Shown here piece by piece: positions 1 through 38,134 of a DNA stretch of 41,004 nucleotides. The DNA lies in NCBI RefSeq assembly GCF_001949145.1, contig NW_019091406.1, forward strand, positions 158,693 through 199,696, written 5' to 3'. The translations under genes were made by a program, and so were the position numbers. Below the pieces are notes generated by a model, which ran no database searches, had not been told where the DNA came from, and saw nothing but the letters and a program-made list of their open reading frames with translations. How positions within the stretch are numbered: the stretch's first letter is position 1; every line of letters starts with the position of its first letter. The DNA is from Acanthaster planci (Eukaryota; Echinodermata; Asteroidea; Valvatida; Acanthasteridae).

Positions 1-22
1 TGTAAAAAAAGAAATTCAATGT

Positions 23-269
23 CAGGCGCGGATCCAGGAGGTCGGAACCCCCCCCCCGACAAACAAGGGGAAAAAATGGGGAAAAACAAAACAAATAACT
101 GAAGTAAATTTACAAACATGATAGCAATTCCGCACATTCTTCTCATGTGTACACCAATACCATTACAAACAATGTATGTCATGCAATGCTTTACCGTTAT
201 TTCCGCTATGAGGCATAAAAAAAACCTGCGGCCTGACACCCCCCGGAAAAATTCCTGGATTCGCCCCTG
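23..269. mobile_element. Small foldback (MITE-like) element with GCGGATCCAGGA ends
   Basis: The left end (23-39) reads CAGGCGCGGATCCAGGA. The reverse complement of 253-269 reads CAGGGGCGAATCCAGGA, with 15 of 17 bases matching. Poly-C or poly-G lies just inside both ends. A lone related end, CAGGGGCGGATCCA, occurs at 13756-13769. No transposase and no clear target duplication were seen. Confidence 0.5.
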
Positions 270-2654
270 CATGTATATAGCCACAGCTGATTTCTTGCGG
301 TAGTAGGTTAAGTTTTTGCTGCTGTACAAATTGTTTTAGCCCGTTTCATCCTGAAGCTATATTGCACACAAATATAATACAACATTAGGACGCAGTACAT
401 TAAAAAGCACACATCACGTAAATCTGGACTATTTTTAAAGTCGAAATGAAGTTACAAACTGAACCACTATTTCAAAATGTCACCCGGCAGCATATAACTA
501 ATGGAACAGATTTCAAGGCGCAGATTTTTCATGTCATGATACCCTGAAACGCAAAACTGGAATCTTCAATACTGAAGTCAAAATTTGTGATTTGTTTCGA
601 GAACAAAATAAAAATATCTGAATATATCCAAACCTCACAAGCACATTCAAATCAATGCACACATAGTATAGCAATTAACAAACTACAACCTGTTATAAAC
701 TATAATACTTATAGGCCTATTACTACATTAACATTCAACGAAAACTAATCGGTCGTGGCGGAATATTTCGGTTTCAAAATATGGCGCGTTTAAGCTACGT
801 ATATTTTGGTTTAGTACAGGATTTCTGTAAACCATTTATCGTATGTAAACGAATGCATCGATTCCAGGAAGTTGAGGCCCTGTTGAAGTGAGTATGGGAT
901 ATGAATACGATATTTTGTATTCCAAATGCGATGCATCAAACCATATTTATCTGACTAAGCAGTGATAGTCCATATCGATGCATTTCGAAGGATCGATACA
1001 GGAGTCACAGTGGAATGCTCAACGAATACAATAATATTTTGTTATTGTTAAATGGTAGCACCCGCAAAACGCTATAGTACAAAAACAGGGGAAAACTATC
1101 CCCAGTGGCATACGTCCAATCGATCGGATTGCTTAATACACACATAACCTTGTCAGCTCAAAATTGTTGTGGGGTCTAAAAATCATGCTCGGCGTACAGC
1201 AATTTATATTTTTACTGACATGGAAAACAAGGCTTCCTACTTTTATTTTCGTTTTCCTGTTGTTTTTTTTTTCTGGGCAAGAACAACTGAAAACATGGTT
1301 CATACAACGTGACAGCACATTTTAATACTATACGGTTTGGTATGGACTATTCAAAGATTCACTGGCAACGTACACACAAGGATTGACGTTACAATTTTCC
1401 ATGATTAACTTGCTACACAATTAGAAACCATCCAGGAAGAAAATCGTCTTGTTTCTTCTCACAGTTCGTAATGGCTATTAAAAAACTATCCCGGCATTCT
1501 AAACTATACTTTCAGGATCACAATTCACCTCACTTCTTTTTTCCCTGGACACAGTCTTCACATATTATCAGCACATATTTACAATTGAAGGTTATTTACA
1601 TTAGTAGCACACCACATTATTTACAATATATATTTCATTTAAACCACAAATATATACATCTACCTCAAGAAATGCAAATTTTCTCTTTTAGAGTAATATA
1701 AACTTAAAATATCAAGGTCCTAAAACAGAAATGGAAAACCATCTCTATCAGATTACTGAAAGTAATAATCTGTAATTCAAACACCTCGATTTGCATTCCT
1801 TACTAGTAATTACACTTCCTTTGGGAAAATATATATATTAATAGCACATACTAAGTACTTTGTAATCTTTAAGTACAAGGTGGTACTAGCTTGTTCAAAT
1901 TGCTGCAAGATTTAAATCATGTATTGCTACTTGTCAAAGTTAAACTGGTTCACTATGCCTTTTTTGCTTTATGAACAAATACAGGTTGCACCCATTTTAC
2001 TTATCAAGGAATACGTGTGCTTTATCGGACAACAGAGCGACTATTCATATTGAATTGCTTCATAATTCACACAACCCACCAGCAAGTCTTTCTGTGAAAA
2101 TGAACGGCAAGCTGTAAAGTTTGAACAGAATCCAACAAATCTGGAATTTCTATGAGCAGGATTACTTCCCACTTCTTCTTCGATAATCCCTATACTTCTT
2201 TAGACACATGAAAATACTTCCCACTACTTCTTTGATATTCTTCATTTCAGGAATATTGTGTACAGTATCTGCACAGCAATACCCTCCTTTTACCAACGAA
2301 GCCTGTTTAAAGGTGTGCACTGCCAGGTACATGTATTTTATTTTGAACATTTCTATTATTTTGTTAGTTTCCTTTTCTTCTTGAACCCCCATTTAAGCCT
2401 CACAGATGTAAGACCCAAATGAATGAACTGTATCCCTGCCTCTCATGTATTTCACAAATATCTTGCTGACAAGTAGATTGCTAATCATAGGTTTTAATAA
2501 TTGGCACCACTACGGCCAAAATAAAGTATGCTATCACAGAGGCATACATTTTTAAGCCAAAACTATTTCTCCACATTTGTTTCCATCAAGTAATCCTCGT
2601 AATTCAAAAGACGTAAGCTAACTGTGTACCTTTGGTGCAAAGTTTAACATCTAA

Positions 2655-2715
2655 ATTAACCCTAACAGTCCTCAATCCTTCACCTGTTGGAGGATTGAGG
2701 ACTGTTAGGATTAAT
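2655..2715. repeat. Near-perfect hairpin, 25-nt arms
   Basis: Arms 2655-2679 and 2691-2715 are reverse complements with one mismatch (ATTAACCCTAACAGTCC... against its partner), separated by an 11-nt loop. It lies near the presumed 3' end of the cyclase transcript. Confidence 0.85.
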
Positions 2716-2764
2716 GTTGATCCATTCTTCCACCTGTATAAATTTAGTTTGCATTATCTCTGGT

Positions 2765-2770
2765 TTTATT
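2765..2770 (-). terminator. Candidate polyadenylation signal AATAAA
   Basis: The plus strand reads TTTATT, which is AATAAA on the minus strand, about 1.2 kb after the cyclase stop. It is the nearest canonical hexamer found downstream of 4001. An ATTAAA variant lies at about 2851-2856. A strong hairpin follows at 2715-2655. No GU-rich element is obvious, so the call is weak. Confidence 0.2.
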
Positions 2771-3434
2771 CAAAGTTGACAGGCATTTAGATGGGCATGT
2801 TCAAAAGGGCTCTAGTAAAATAAAAACATCAACTATTAATTAATTAAGATTTAATATTAAGTGAATTAGCACCTGTTAAGGGGGGAAAAACACTACCTAA
2901 GACTGGTACACTGTGTGTGACTTCATAGCTCAAATACAGTGCCACAGTGAGCGAAAATACATGCATGCAATAAATGAAGCAGAATGCTTCCATGCTTCAG
3001 TATTTAGCAATATGAGGAATTCAGGGAGTGCAATGACGGATGTTTCAAAAGTATTTCAGCAATTGAAAATGTGGCAGTGCACTGCCTATTTTTAAGTGAA
3101 TTCACTTGAAATGTCTTTCCACTCTATTACTCTGTGATACAATTGCCTAGGATGAATAGTTTTTTGGTTATCACATTGCTGGAAACATCTAACTTTCGAG
3201 AAGGGTAATTACTCAAAGTTCATTTGGGAGTCCAACTTCAATTGTCTACCCAGCAGGAAAACATGTATCATGTCATATTGGCTTTCCACAGCAATACTGT
3301 TTTGATCTAGTACAGGGTTTAGTGCAAAATTCCATCATGACACAAAGCAGATCTCCTGTATCTTGGGCGGAACATCCTACATTAATTGAGCATCTATCTA
3401 TAACCGATCAGTGTGTAATTCATTATTATCCCTA

Positions 3435-3510
3435 CTCCCTGAGGCCAAGAACACTCCTGAGGTCCATCCCTTCTCCCTGAGGCCAAGAACACTCATGAGG
3501 ACCACCTCAG
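3435..3510. repeat. 38-bp tandem duplication
   Basis: The block starting CTCCCTGAGGCCAAGAACAC at 3435 recurs at 3473 with few changes, giving two adjacent copies. It lies in the cyclase 3' flank. Confidence 0.8.
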
Positions 3511-4000
3511 CTCCTTGAGGAGTAGACAAGTTGATGCTGACCTTTCTGGCATAAATCTTAAGCACAATAATCCAATCTCGCAGGTGTCCATTGATACTCC
3601 AGTAAGGAGAAGAGATAAGTTGGCAAGTAGGTAAGTGGGTCACATACAACATGTAACCAGCTATTGGATTTGACCCCCCCCCTTAGATTAGAATTTTAAA
3701 ACTCTTACAATTAGGTCACAAGTCCCCATCAATCTTATACTATATGGGCAATGTGACTTGGCACTGTATGGTCAATATTACTTAGCAATGATAAAAACTT
3801 GAAAGAAAATGCTTGCGTGCAGTCTTTTGTAATATTTCCCATTGAGCCAAACAAATCCCTAAGGGCAAGTGATTCCTACTTGGGACACGGGTGGTTAGTT
3901 GCAAAATACTGTTACACGCAACAGAGGCAAGGGGGAAGAAAATAATATATATGTGAAAAAAAACACACACTTTTTAAAGACTTGCTAGATGTGGACTGCA

Positions 4001-29982
<25,982 letters not shown>

Positions 29983-32411
29983 CTGCCAAGACAGACAAAA
30001 TGAAAAAAAAAGTTCATTTAAAATCTGAAATGCTACCTGAAGCACACACCCACCAAAAAACAAACAAGCACAATACTCAAAACTTCACCTAATGCACATA
30101 CTTCCGCTTTAGTCAAATAAAAAAATCTATATTTTCCTTCAATTATTCAATACGATTTAGGTGACTTTCTTGGAGCCCAATGGCCAAGACTGCTAGGAAG
30201 TGGTTTACTCTTCAAAAATGCAATAACTTCATTCGTCAATTTTCAACAAAACGATTCATTGTGATCAGATTTGTGCCTCAGTGACCACAGGCACTGATAC
30301 TGAAAATTTACAATTCTGACACTGCCAGATGAAGTGTTGGTCTGCCTGAAAGTTGGGTTTGTGCTTTGTAGAGCCTTGGAACACTAGTTTAGTTTGAATT
30401 CTGCTTCAAGAGGTACGTGAGCGCCATTAATAATAATTATAATACATGTAATCCTGTATTTATAATGCAGATTTTTACAAGATACAAAGCATGACCTAAG
30501 AAAACTTATGAAGACTACAAATTCCAGGAAAGGCTGATGTGGATTTTCATTTTAACTCAAGATTCAGTGAGGGATCCGATGTTGTGAATGCTCTGAGGTT
30601 GAGAATTCCAGTATCAGGGAAAAGAAAGTGAAAAAGGCCCTGTCCTGGCTCTTCCGAATGTGTGAGGCATTCTTTAGTTGTTACTGAAGCGGGCCTGAGC
30701 GGAGGCCATCAGGGCTTGGTTTGTTGCGGTTGACCAATGAATGATTTGATTTACTTTGAAGAGGGGGTGGGAAGAGGGAAGACAATGTCTAACTTACAAG
30801 GAGGGCGCATCGTGGAATGTCTGAATTCTGGCATATCAAGCCAGTATACCCCTTTTAGTTTCCTCTTTCCTAACAGTAATAAAACTACATGCGAGTCTCA
30901 CACATGTACGTGTACAGCTACCGTACATCCTCACAACCTCTAAAAAACAGTTTCTGTGAGCGCATGCGGCGGGGGTAAGATGATGATTGGGATTAGAAGA
31001 TCAGCCCTGGGAATTTCACGCTGCGATGGTAATATCGTCAGGGATCTTCCAGCACCAGGCGACAAGGAAAGGCTTAGAGCGGCTCTGGTTGTTTATACCC
31101 GACGCTGCCGCTGTGACCGGCTGAGTCCCTAGTCGCTGAAATCTTCCCTTTCAAAAGTGCCGTGGGCTGGCGGTGAGACTAAGCCGAGCATGCTCCATGC
31201 GGGGCGACAGCTTGCCTGATCAACTCTCTCGGCATACCCTAAAGGGTATTAGGCAAAAAAAAAAGCCCACAACCAAACAAAGCATAGAACCAACATCTGC
31301 TTTGGAATGTGTAGGAACATCAAGAAATCTTTTCGTACTGTCTGAATTTATCTTCCCTATAAATTAGCAATTTATTCCATTTTCAATAAACATTGAGTCC
31401 ATTTCGTTTCTACATTGTGAAAGATGGGAACAGCCATACATCACTACATACATGAGTGCCATATTTTGTTTCTTATTCTTTTGGAAAAAAAACACCATTT
31501 TGCCACAAATGTTGTTCACTGTTAGCCAAGTGCTCTAAAAATGAAAAAAACAAAATGTTGATTCTTCAAAGTGGAAGAGTAAACAACGTACGTGATGCAA
31601 CTTGTCAAACTTTGTAAAAAAATTCAGAGAGCCAAAGTCAGTGACACAAGTTTCTTTCTGTTGACTGACTGGGGGTGAGGAAATGATTTGATTGTTGGTG
31701 ATATGTATAAAATCTACTGCATGATGGTAATGTGGAAGTCATTCATTGGGCAATTCGGCATCATGATAGCATTTTTACGTCAAGCCAATCACCTCAAACT
31801 AATGATTCTCTAATTGCAGTTTGGTAAACTTCACTAACCTAGAGCCAAGCACAGGTGGATCCACTGTTTGAGCAATAAATTTCAGATACAAAAAGAATAA
31901 GTGTTGGCATATCTGGGTTGTTTTCTCAGGTCGAGTTTCCAAACGTGGTCGAGTCTACAGGGCCCGAGATCTGCTCAAATGACACAGCGACTGAGCATAT
32001 GATCCTCACAAGATACTGAGTCTCTCTTTTTTCTTTTTTCAACTCTTCTTCACCTGCGGCAAGTTGCAAACTGATAGACACAAGTGAAGGAAGCTCATCA
32101 TCGTGGGATATGACAGGTTAAGACACACAGTCTGGCAGGGTGATTAGAGGAGATGGTTCAACCTCCTATGGTTACAGGGTTCACGATAGGTTGATGGGTA
32201 ATGAAAAGACTGATACGAAGCAGAGCACTACACTGTCCATGACAGGCAGTGTGTGGCACATGGTTGCTGTGTCCCTTGTGCTCTATAAAGAGGCTTTCTT
32301 TGGAATGCTTGAGGTCCTTTTGTGCCCATGAGTAAGACAATTTGTAGCAATATCCCTCTTACTTGGTTGCCAGTTAACCATTATTCTGTGATTGTGTCAC
32401 TGACACAAGGA

Positions 32412-33647
32412 ACCGTAATTTTCGGGATATAAGCCACGGCTTATAATGTACGTTGATTCTCACGCTGAATAATGTCTCTGCAGCTTATACGCTGGGCAGC
32501 TTAGCCAGCAAACTTTGAAGGATAAAATCAGTAACAAAAGCCACATCAGGGCCATGCATACCACGTGGAAGTTGCATAGTCATGTTTTAGTTGGTTGCCG
32601 TTTACATCTGAAAACTCAAACCTCAGAGAATACACAAAAATTTGAGTTATCAGGATTTTGAGTTATTAACGGAATTGCCCAAGTCATGGAGTCAATCTTA
32701 AACTTTGCTTGCCCTGTGTGTGTGTTTACTTCCTGCTTTTTATTCAATCTCATGGTGTATTTTTGCATACAAATAATCATTTTACGAAGATTGTTTTATT
32801 GTTGTAACCTAAAGATTTCTTTCTACCGTTAAATAACAATCAACCGCTTCAATAGTGTACCTTAACTTTTTACCGATCATGTTCAGCGTGACATGCCACA
32901 GAACTTCGGGTTTTATTCACTTGATTTTTTGATGAAAACACTTTCTGTGGTCACATGGTTATTGTAAAAGAGTCAGCGATTGGATTGTCCATGAATGGGT
33001 CTGCGGTAGCAGTCAGGCTACCCTGAAAACAGGGTTTGGGTATTCGTGGTGGTGCGTGTGTGCCATATGCCACGTGCAGCATGCAACACAAGGAGTTCCA
33101 ATGAGATGATCAAACTACAAGGTCTCGTGGCGGATTTTTCATTTTGAAGCGATTTGGCGGTGTGTTTTGATCGGCATCACAAGAACCCTCGAGATAACTG
33201 GATGTAGTGTTGTGGACAGCTACAGAGGTATTTTTTCTCATAAAAGCCAATTCTTTTGGCAAGCAATAGTTGGCCTACGTCCCCGACTGCATAACTTTTG
33301 CTGGCCGCTGGGAAAAAAGGCAAGAGCTGATGCACGGCCCATGCAAGACCACCATCCAGCCAGTAAATAAAATTAATATGAGGACTTAAAATTCACTTTT
33401 TATGGTGACACTCGTTCACATTTTGCTTTATACTTTTGTTAGGACTGCTCGTGTAGTGAAACCATTGACGTTCTGTACATGCTGTATTGGCGTTTCAGCA
33501 CGCAGCACAATGACCTTTGTGGTCGGACTGTCAGCGCTGCAGTGCGGCTTATATGCCAGTGCAGCTTACAAGCCAACTTTAAATCTAGATTTGCCAATTT
33601 TGTGGGCTGCGGCTAATATATCAGGTGGCTTATATTCCAAAATTGTG
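32412..33647. mobile_element. 1.2-kb TIR element with ATATAAGCC ends
   Basis: The left end reads TAATTTTCGGGATATAAGCC. The reverse complement of the right end reads CAATTTTGGAATATAAGCC. Subterminal GCGGCTTATA and GCAGCTTATA motifs occur inside both ends. No recognisable transposase lies inside. The design resembles non-autonomous DNA transposons with repeated ATAAGCCGC motifs; the superfamily is not assigned. Confidence 0.5.
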
Positions 33648-34917
33648 TTAATTACACTGTCTGGAGGTATCATTAAAATCATTTGGTTGGCGCAAATAAC
33701 TCTCTCATTTCGGTTTTTTTTTTAAGGGGGAAGGACAAATGTATGCATTTCCATGGTTCTTGCATGAATGTTACTAATTATATTAGATTTGAAGAAGCCT
33801 GTTAACTTTGGCAAGCCTGCAAGCTTGAGCAATAAGCTTATACATCATTACAGCTGCAAACCTCAAACCTGAAATTCTTTTAAAGAGCCAGGGGGCTAAA
33901 TTAGGGGGCCTCAAACAATTCTGTTTTCCCCTCCTTAGCATACGTCTTAAATAACCATAGATATCCGTCGATTCAGTCGACATGTAGGCCTACATGTTAA
34001 AATCAGCTGCATGTGAAATCATGGCAACAACTCCACATCTCAGCAAGTGCTCTTTTTAAAAAATAAAAATGGCATTTGGCAAAGTTTCACTGTCAGTCGC
34101 ATTTGCCTTGATTTCCTCTACCCCCCCGTCTCCAAGCCCATATCCGAAGAAACAAAGCCTCGAGGTACAAGAAGAGAAGATCTGTCATATTTTGGATTAA
34201 ATAGTTCCCCCGGCCTGGACTAACCCACAAATCATCCCACAAGGGATCTTCCATTGGTGGGGGAGGGGGGGTTGACACGACGGCTGTCTGTATTGCTCTC
34301 ATTAAAGCCACAGATTATTGCGAGCGGTCACGTTTGGGGGGGATCCTCACGGGTACTGGGTGGTCACGAAATGGAAAGGTCTGTCATCTGCACATTGATG
34401 CAAAAACAGGTATGTGCAAGTGCATCCTTTTCTGCCATTTCAGACTGAAACGATTTCAGTTTTGCACTTCAGACAAATTTTATTGCTGAAAGGAGTACAT
34501 AAAAGCCTAGCATACATGTACCTATCAAGTGGTATTTTTTCATGCATAAACTACAAAACAAAGTCTGTTTCCAACAAGGCAAGAGAAGACGGATAGTGAA
34601 GGAAATCCAAATGGCTAAATTTGCTTAACACAAGTGTCACTAGAACTGCCAGAAATTACACAAAAGGGAAAACTTCTATATAGAAACTCAAAACTTTGCA
34701 GGTAAACGTATATGACTCAAGTGGAAGAAAATCTGTTGTCTCCAACGCCTTTGAGAAGTTTGTTTGGCAGTCTGTCGGGCTGTCCGAGAGAAGCACTGCA
34801 CACAGGTATGGTGTCTCTTCCTCCAATCCAGACAACCCTAAGATTTAATCAATGAAATGTTTCTGAGCGCGCAGACGTGGAATCGATGTACGGCAGGGAG
34901 GGGGGGAATGTTGGCAG

Positions 34918-34925
34918 TATAAATA
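34918..34925 (+). promoter_or_regulatory. TATA-like motif in a candidate intronic regulatory block
   Basis: TATAAATA is followed by CCCGGG. About 100 bases downstream lies ATCAATGATTGAT (35026-35038), an odd palindrome containing two TGATTGAT/ATCAAT half-sites of the Pbx/Hox type. No transcript can be inferred from sequence alone. Confidence 0.2.
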
Positions 34926-36914
34926 CCCGGGAAGTGAGGATTAATATCGATTTGTCTGTAAACTGGCCGAGGGCTGACTGACAGAGAAATCGTTAAGGAA
35001 CGATGAGCTAGAGCAGCAGTGGTCTATCAATGATTGATGCATATGAGCCAAGAAAATTGTTTTCTTAAATCAACTTTGATCATGGAGGCAGCCATGCGTA
35101 CTCCTTAAATCCGTAAGTCAATTCATTAAGGTCACATTGGATAAGTCTTTGGGTTGCGAGTGATCACAAGGTTACTAACCTCTACACTTTTGGCCACTTT
35201 TAATGTGTCATCACTCAGCCTTCCCACACAGCCTCCATAAAGGAACACATAATGCTCTCTTTGTCTTTACTATAAACAGGGATACCGGTGGATCATGCAC
35301 CTGGCACAGCAGACACTGCAACTGGGTTTACACAAAATTCAGCAGCCTACAAAAGATTTGAGGGCTGATGAAGATACCAGGGTATTCCTTGAATGATGGC
35401 TGAGGCTCTTTAGAGCTACAGTCAAACCTGGGCTGCAATATAGATGCAAGACATGGACCGTGTACCAAGAAATGTTAAACAGACCTGACAGGTGCTCTGT
35501 GCTTCAGCTCCACATAGCCCCAAACGGGGACTTCGCAGCAAGGGTTAGTAACTCTCAACCATACGGCCGGCCGTGGCTTTGTCCCTCTGGTCCGCAACAT
35601 TATCGAGAAAAAAGGATGCTGAAATTTGCTGGCCATACTTTTCAAGCCACTGAACAGTCTATTTCAGATCTCACTTTTGTGGGAACCAAATCCAAACTCT
35701 ACGAACTGAAGACCCTGACTCTCACTACAATTGTGCAATGGAACAATAGCTGAGGGGTCTGTGTTGGATCGGAAGCAATGGCACTACATCCGGGGCATGT
35801 GTGGAAGTCTACATCCATATGACACAATCAGTTATTATGATGAGTGTGCTTTTACCCATATCTTTGAATTCCGAATGTTGGAAATGCTTCAAACAAGCGA
35901 GTATCCATACATGTACAAGTAGCTTTTATTAGTACAGTTCAGCATCAACCTGAAATAGAAGACTTGAATATCAGTGCTGTGAAATTGGTGCTGGTGCCCA
36001 TGAATGCATAGGGTCTACAGACCGTAAATAAGGCTGCATCCGAATCCGCTGTCAAGAGCTAGGTCTAGGTCTTCACTCCATTGGAAACACGTGGAGATTT
36101 AGACCTTACCGTAGCTCTGGGAGCCCGTTTGGACATGGCCTAAGATTTTCAAGAGTTTTGACAAAGGTCAAATATATGTCTGCTATAAAAATTTCAGAAT
36201 ATCTAGTCCCAAAATGGTCCCAAATAAAATCAATCATCCCCCATGCTTTGACTATAAGGTCCATTAACCAGGCACTACCGGTACATGTACAGTACTTGAA
36301 TCACGTCCCCTCCCCCCAAAAAAACCCTAATCCTCCCCTACATGTACATGTGCTCCACTGCGCTGTGACAAGACACCGCTACCGCACAGCTCAGGAAAAG
36401 GTGTCCATTACATCAATTGATCGGCCCTTAATCAAGTTCTCTTTCATTTCCTTGCTAAACCTGCACACACCTGCTAGCATGTTCTGAATTAGATGTGACT
36501 GGGAAAAGGAATTCGGGCCATGACCCTTTTAGAGAGTTGATTCCCTCAGGCCACAAAAAAAAAACAGTGTCGTGAATGTGACGGCTACTTTCAGCCTGTT
36601 TAAATGTTCATCAACCAGATGTCACATGGGGACCCTCCCCCCAATAAATTTTTAAAAAAGTTAAAAAAAACATAAAAAAGAGGAGGAAGAAAGTGACCAA
36701 AACAGAACGAAATTGGGAAAGACGGATAATTGTCTATTTTTTTCTGAAAAAGCCTTAGAACTGACTCAATTCACCATGGCTGGCTTGATGATCCATACAA
36801 GCATGCTACATGTACCCATTGAGCAGATCTGAAAACAAAAGATGTCTACACAATGCAGGTAAGCCCCAGTGAGGATGCTGTGTGGACCACACAACTCACC
36901 TCCCCCACCCCCTT

Positions 36915-37610
36915 TTAAAAACAGGTTTAAGGGAATTTGGGGTTAGGGTTATCTGCAGCAAAAAGAAGAGGAACAGTCAAGGATGAAATCAAGACAATTT
37001 TTGCCTCTCTAAACATCTGCACCAAAACAAAATGAACACACTTTTCAGATTCACAAAAAGTATGGTATACCCAGTACATGTATGTTTCATTAAAAAGTCC
37101 TGCCTCAGTTTCAAAATATGATGTACAGCTGATATACAGTTACCAACTAACATATGTCATTTCATTTAGTTTACGGATACAATTTTTTAATGTAACAAAT
37201 TTGTCAATGAAGTATTGCAGGTTTCCAGTGCCAAGTGAATTGCATGCACAGGTTCAGATGTCAATAAAAATGAAACCAATACACGTTTCAGTACTGAAAA
37301 GAAAACAACATTCAGTGAAATGCATATTCAAGTAGTACTGACATAGTTTCCAATAATTAGATGTACATGTAGGTGGAAATATGGCCTCCTGCAGCCTATA
37401 CAAACTGTATGTGTGGGTGTGTGTATGCGGGCGTGGCATACATAGTGTGGACCTCTGCACAAAAGAAGTCAACATAATGTAGGGTGCGACGGCGTAGTGT
37501 GGACTCGCACATGTCCACACAATGTTTCCCCCTCTCTGGAAAACAGTTTCAGCGGCAATTTGGGGTCAAGATTATCCTGAAGAGAAGAGGAACAGTCCAG
37601 GAAATCATCA
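36915..37610. repeat. Diverged direct repeat, copies of about 75 bp
   Basis: A copy at about 36915-36990 and one at about 37538-37610 share AAACAG-TTT, CAATTTGGGGT (GAATTTGGGGT in the first copy), ATTATC or TTATCTG, and AGAAGAGGAACAGTC in the same order. On the minus strand each has a pyrimidine-rich run ending in CAG, so they mimic splice acceptors. Confidence 0.55.
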
Positions 37611-38057
37611 TCAACAGTCCAGCTCGAAGGAGTTATCCTAGTTGGAGAAAAAGGAGCATTTTCCTCAAGTTTCCTTAACCACAGGAGTACAAAGGAATGT
37701 CCACACTTTGTATGTAAAACAGGTGTGTGAGTGTAAGTTGGCCACATACCAACATGTGCAAGTGTCACACACTGACCATATTAGTTACGACAGAATTCCT
37801 AGTTGACTACCCTTGTAACATGCAGAAATAGGCGTGTGCTTGGCCTGGTATAAAAGTACAGGTATCTTAGTCCTTTCTGGCAGTGGGAAAAGAGGAAAGA
37901 TGCCATTAACAGTTACAAATGGCAAAGTACAATCAATATATGTAGGTTACACGCCTGAAGGATCTTGCGGTGTGAGGGCGCTAATAAAGATGATTAGAAA
38001 GTACTCATGGAATCAGTTGGCCCCCTCATGTATGTGTAATTAATGTACATCATGTGA

Positions 38058-38134
38058 TGCATGGGTGGGAATCAAACCACAGCTACCGAGGCGGAAGGCA
38101 AGGACAATACCACTATGCTTCACTGACCATCCCT
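38058..38134 (-). mobile_element. tRNA-derived SINE-like fragment
   Basis: On the minus strand, an A-box-like GCATAGTGG is followed about 35 nt later by a B-box-like GGTTTGATTCC, with TTGCCTTCC between, as in tRNA-derived SINE heads. The end GATTCCCACCCATGC resembles a T-arm and acceptor. The stems do not pair well enough for a functional tRNA. Confidence 0.45.

Larger units (their letters stand above)
1..4000. other. 3' flank and 3' UTR of the cyclase gene; no gene seen
   Basis: No coding region is supportable here; open frames are short and overlap on both strands. The stretch just below 4000 is presumably the cyclase 3' UTR on the minus strand. Within it are a small foldback element (23-269), a 38-bp tandem duplication (3435-3510), a 25-nt-arm hairpin (2655-2715) and several homopolymer C or A runs. 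Confidence 0.6.

Noticed and set aside
37469-37768. Minus-strand 99-codon frame as a gene exon
   Set aside because: It overlaps the diverged direct repeat and does not match any part of an adenylyl cyclase or other family I know.
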